NCBI GenBank assembly: GCA_026214975.1
Contig: CM047805.1
Location: 192,085,620 to 192,149,619, forward strand
From: Gentiana macrophylla
Lineage: Eukaryota > Streptophyta > Magnoliopsida > Gentianales > Gentianaceae
Length of the DNA stretch: 64,000 nt
Reading direction: 5' to 3'
Shown piece after piece: positions 61,218 through 64,000 of this stretch. The position numbers and the translations under genes were made by a program. Positions within the stretch are counted from its first letter, which is position 1; the number at the start of each line of letters is the position of its first letter. Below the pieces are notes generated by a model. The model did no database searches. It was not told the DNA's origin and saw only the letters and a program-made list of their open reading frames with translations.

Positions 61218-62500
61218 ACAAAGTGTACATTGCAACTGTACACATGATCTTTTCATTCTTTGAGATCCACATTGGATGGGTTGATTAATTAATTATGACA
61301 TTACCTATTTTATGTTTTAATATGTTTAATTATGACATTACATGTTTTATGTTTTAATATGTTTAATTTGTATATCTCAAAGGTTAAGTATGGAGGTTTT
61401 TGTTTCAGTTCTATCTTTTCCTCTAGTGTTTGTTTTTACCATTTTATTTAATTTTTTCTCACCTTTTATGTTTTCATTTCTATTATTGTTCAGATAAATA
61501 AATTTATATTTGATAAAAAGAATATTAAAAAAAATATTCAGGGGTGAAACCCTAGTTTCAAAGGATTATTATACAACATTCATGAAAGGATAAAGAATGC
61601 AGCACAAGTTTAAGCTTGTTACAAACATCATTAATAATATTCAAAACAGATCAACTTTTAATATATAAGACTTTTTCCATTACAAAAGAGATGAACATAA
61701 AATGAAAAATAAACATAAACATAAGAAATATATGTTTTCAAAAACAAACATGGACATAAAATAAAAATAAAAGTTTAGCAACAAGAAATGTTGAGAAATT
61801 ATGGATATCGAGTTTTTATGCACAACAACTTTTCTTTGAAATTGGGCAGGGGTTCTATCGAGTTTTTATCCAAACGTCGTGATATATCCCATGTTTTGTG
61901 TATGTTAAAAAAAATACTACCGTGCAAAAAAATTAATAATACCTTTTTCATCTAGTATATCCCTTGTTTTGACATTTTGGATTTTACCCAAAATATAAGT
62001 CCGTTAATAAGGTTGTTTTAAGTATGTTAAGAAAATATATAAATGAATATATATTACAATAAATAAAAACAATATTCTATAGTTGTACATTATTTCCTAT
62101 GATGTCATAATTAAATAATATTTCCTCATAATTAAATAATATTATAACGTTCCATTCATTATTTGATAATATCCATATTATGAGTTGATATAATATTTAC
62201 ATAGTAAAACAATAAGTCATGAAAAAAAAAGTGCAATGAATGGATCAGTCAAAAGCCGTGGGAAAAGTTGTACGGAATTCCTTTTGTTTTGTTTTTGAGG
62301 GAAATGCATGGGAATCCGTAAATGTCAGCTGATGGGGGACAGGGGGACAGGGGAATGTCGGATGTGTTGCATCGTTGGGGAGGGGGGCCGATTTTTTTTC
62401 TTTATATTTTTAATATTTATAGACATTATTAAGGCGAAAAGGGGAACAATTGTGATTTGATTGGATATATCCACGATATATGTATGATTTGATTTAACCC
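61218..62500. other. AT-rich non-coding DNA
   Basis: No gene is recognised. A duplicated phrase 'aattatgacattac.tattttatgttttaatatgtttaat' occurs at 61291-61370. G-rich runs at about 62334-62354 and 62380-62387 lie before the minisatellite. Confidence 0.5.
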
Positions 62501-62504
62501 GAGA

Positions 62505-63805
62505 TGACAAAGTGGAATAACATTTGGTAATCCGTAACGAACGAGTGTGATAGACACGAGGTTCTGGTAATCCGGAACGTGTGTGATAAACACGATACCC
62601 TTGCATTAACCTGTGATCGAGGTTCTGGTAATCCGGAACGAGTGTGATAAACACGATACCCTTTCATTAACCCGAGATGACATCTGGTAATACGGAACGA
62701 TTGTGATAAACACGATACCCTTTCATTAACCCGAGATGACATATGGTACAAAGAACGAGTGTGACAAACACGATACCCTTGCATTAACCCGAGATGACAT
62801 CCGGTAATCCGGAACGAGTGTGATAAACACGATACTCTTTCATTAACCCGGGATCGAGGTTCTGGTAATCCCGAACGAGTGTGATAAACACGATACCCTT
62901 TCATTAACCCGAGATGACATCTGGTAATACGGAACAATTGTGATAAACACGATACCCTTTCATTAACCCGAGATGACATCTGGTAATCCGGAACGAGTGT
63001 GATAAACACGATACTCTTTCATTAACCCGGGATCGAGGTTCTGGTAATCCGGAACGAGTGTGATAAACACGATACCCTTTCATTAACCCGAGATGACATC
63101 TGGTAATACGGAACTATTTTGATAAACACGATACCCTTTCATTAACCCGAGATGACATATGGTACAAAGAACGAGTGTGACAAACACGATACCCTTGCAT
63201 TAACCCGGGATGACATCTGGTAATCCGGAACGAGTGTGATAAACACGATACTCTTTCATTAACCCGGGATCGAGGTTCTGGTAATCCGGAATGAGTGTGA
63301 TAAACACGATACCCTTTCATTAACCCGAGATGACATATGGTACAAAGAACGAGTGTGATAAACACAATACCCTTGCATTAACCCGAGATGACATCTGGTA
63401 ATCTGGAACGAGTGTGATAAACACGATACTCTTTCATTAACCCGGGATCGAGGTTCTGGTAATCCGGAACGAGTGTGATAAACACGATACCCTTTCATTA
63501 ACTCGAGATGACATCTGGTAATACGGAACGATTGTGATAAACACAATACCCTTTCATTAACCCGAGATGACATATGGTACAAAGAACGAGTATGATAAAC
63601 ACGATACCCTTGCATTAACCCGAGATGACATCTGGTAATCCGGAACGAGTGTGATAAACACTATACTCTTTCATTAACCCGGGATCGAGGTTCTGGTAAT
63701 CCGGAACGAGTGTGATAAACGCGCTACCCTTTCATTAACCTGTGATCGAGGTTCTGGTAATCTGGAACGAGTGTGATAAACGCGATACCCTTGCATTATC
63801 CCTTT
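62505..63805. repeat. Minisatellite with 58-61 bp monomers and ~237-bp higher-order unit
   Basis: At least 21 monomers share 'gataaacacgatacccttt cattaacccg'. Spacing of the 'attaac' mark runs 61, 59, 58, 59, 61, 59, 59, 61, 59, 58, 59, 61, 58, 59, 61, 59, 58, 59, 61, 61 bases. Monomer types alternate: 'gatgacatctggtaatacgg', 'gatgacatatggtacaaag', 'gatgacatctggtaatccgg', and 'gatcgaggttctggtaatcc'. Three to four types form a repeated super-unit of about 237 bp. The minus-strand open frames over this array result from 237 being divisible by three. It is not a CRISPR array: there are no unique spacers. Confidence 0.93.
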
Positions 63806-64000
63806 TTGTTGTTAATTTTCTACATTGTTTATTGTAATTTTATTTTAATGGTTTATTGTAAGATATGTTTTTTTAATTTGTTTGGTAATCTTATGTTTTC
63901 TCATTTTAATGCAACAATAATAATGCGTGATGTATTCGTTAATATTATTATTATATATTTCATTGTTACTTTGTTGTAATAATTACTATATTTATTTCAC
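63806..64000. other. AT-rich sequence at window end
   Basis: T-rich DNA after the minisatellite without a recognisable gene. It is cut by the window edge. Confidence 0.4.

Noticed and set aside
62494..63615. Long minus-strand frames with repeating 'GYRVYHTRSGLPEPRS' units
   Set aside because: They arise from the minisatellite period being a multiple of three; monomer length changes break the frame and there is no other sign of a gene.
62505..63805. CRISPR array
   Set aside because: The repeats are contiguous monomers without unique spacers, and the DNA is a plant nuclear segment.

Overview
This is an AT-rich plant nuclear segment from a dicot. The support is spliced protein-coding genes with GT-AG introns (and one GC-AG intron), plant-specific families (class I TCP factor, RLCK-VII kinase, full-size-N-terminus ABCG half-transporter, DUF1985/Ulp1 gene) and a dense load of plant transposable elements. 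I cannot name the species from sequence alone.

Layout. 0-8 kb: a short single-exon TCP transcription factor gene (3047-3646, +) sits between two copies of a segmental duplication (about 847-2185 and 5186-7162) and several copies of a foldback repeat. 8.0-22.0 kb: a ten-coding-exon OTU-type deubiquitinase gene on the minus strand (337 aa, catalytic D/C/H all present). Its second coding intron is about 7.2 kb long. That intron holds an old LTR element (11121-16626), into which were inserted a young, complete, non-autonomous LTR element (12124-14730, TSD TAAGG) and a hAT-like element (14861-15604, 8-bp TSD), the latter itself hit by a Stowaway-like MITE. A Tourist-like MITE lies further upstream in the same intron. 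22-30 kb: intergenic DNA with a 1755-bp solo LTR (23017-24771, TSD GTTTG), retroelement debris, MITEs and odd short-repeat mosaics. 30.4-34.6 kb: a PCRK/PBL-type receptor-like cytoplasmic kinase gene (minus) with recognisable splice sites but several frame breaks. 36.0-45.8 kb: a nest of four LINE (L1/RTE-like plant L1) pieces in both orientations, one with a 962-codon RT-RNase H frame, plus a Tourist-like MITE. 46.5-52.9 kb: a 14-exon ABCG24/28-type transporter (plus), intact except for one homopolymer frameshift. 54.1-56.6 kb: an intact seven-exon mitochondrial NAD-isocitrate dehydrogenase catalytic subunit (minus), convergent with the ABCG gene. 57.3-64 kb: a degraded DUF1985-Ulp1 (C48) gene of the kind carried by MULE-type transposons, an 81-aa coiled-coil ORF, and a minisatellite with higher-order structure (62.5-63.8 kb).

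The five host genes (TCP, OTU, PCRK, ABCG, IDH) do not form a pathway, but their order is informative: from memory, Arabidopsis keeps TCP11 next to ABCG24 on chromosome 2, and IDH5, PCRK2 and the OTU gene close together on chromosome 5. This window would then be the unfractionated arrangement, stretched by transposons. A second theme is that most frame breaks in otherwise conserved coding sequence fall at homopolymers, which raises the possibility of consensus errors rather than true pseudogenes.
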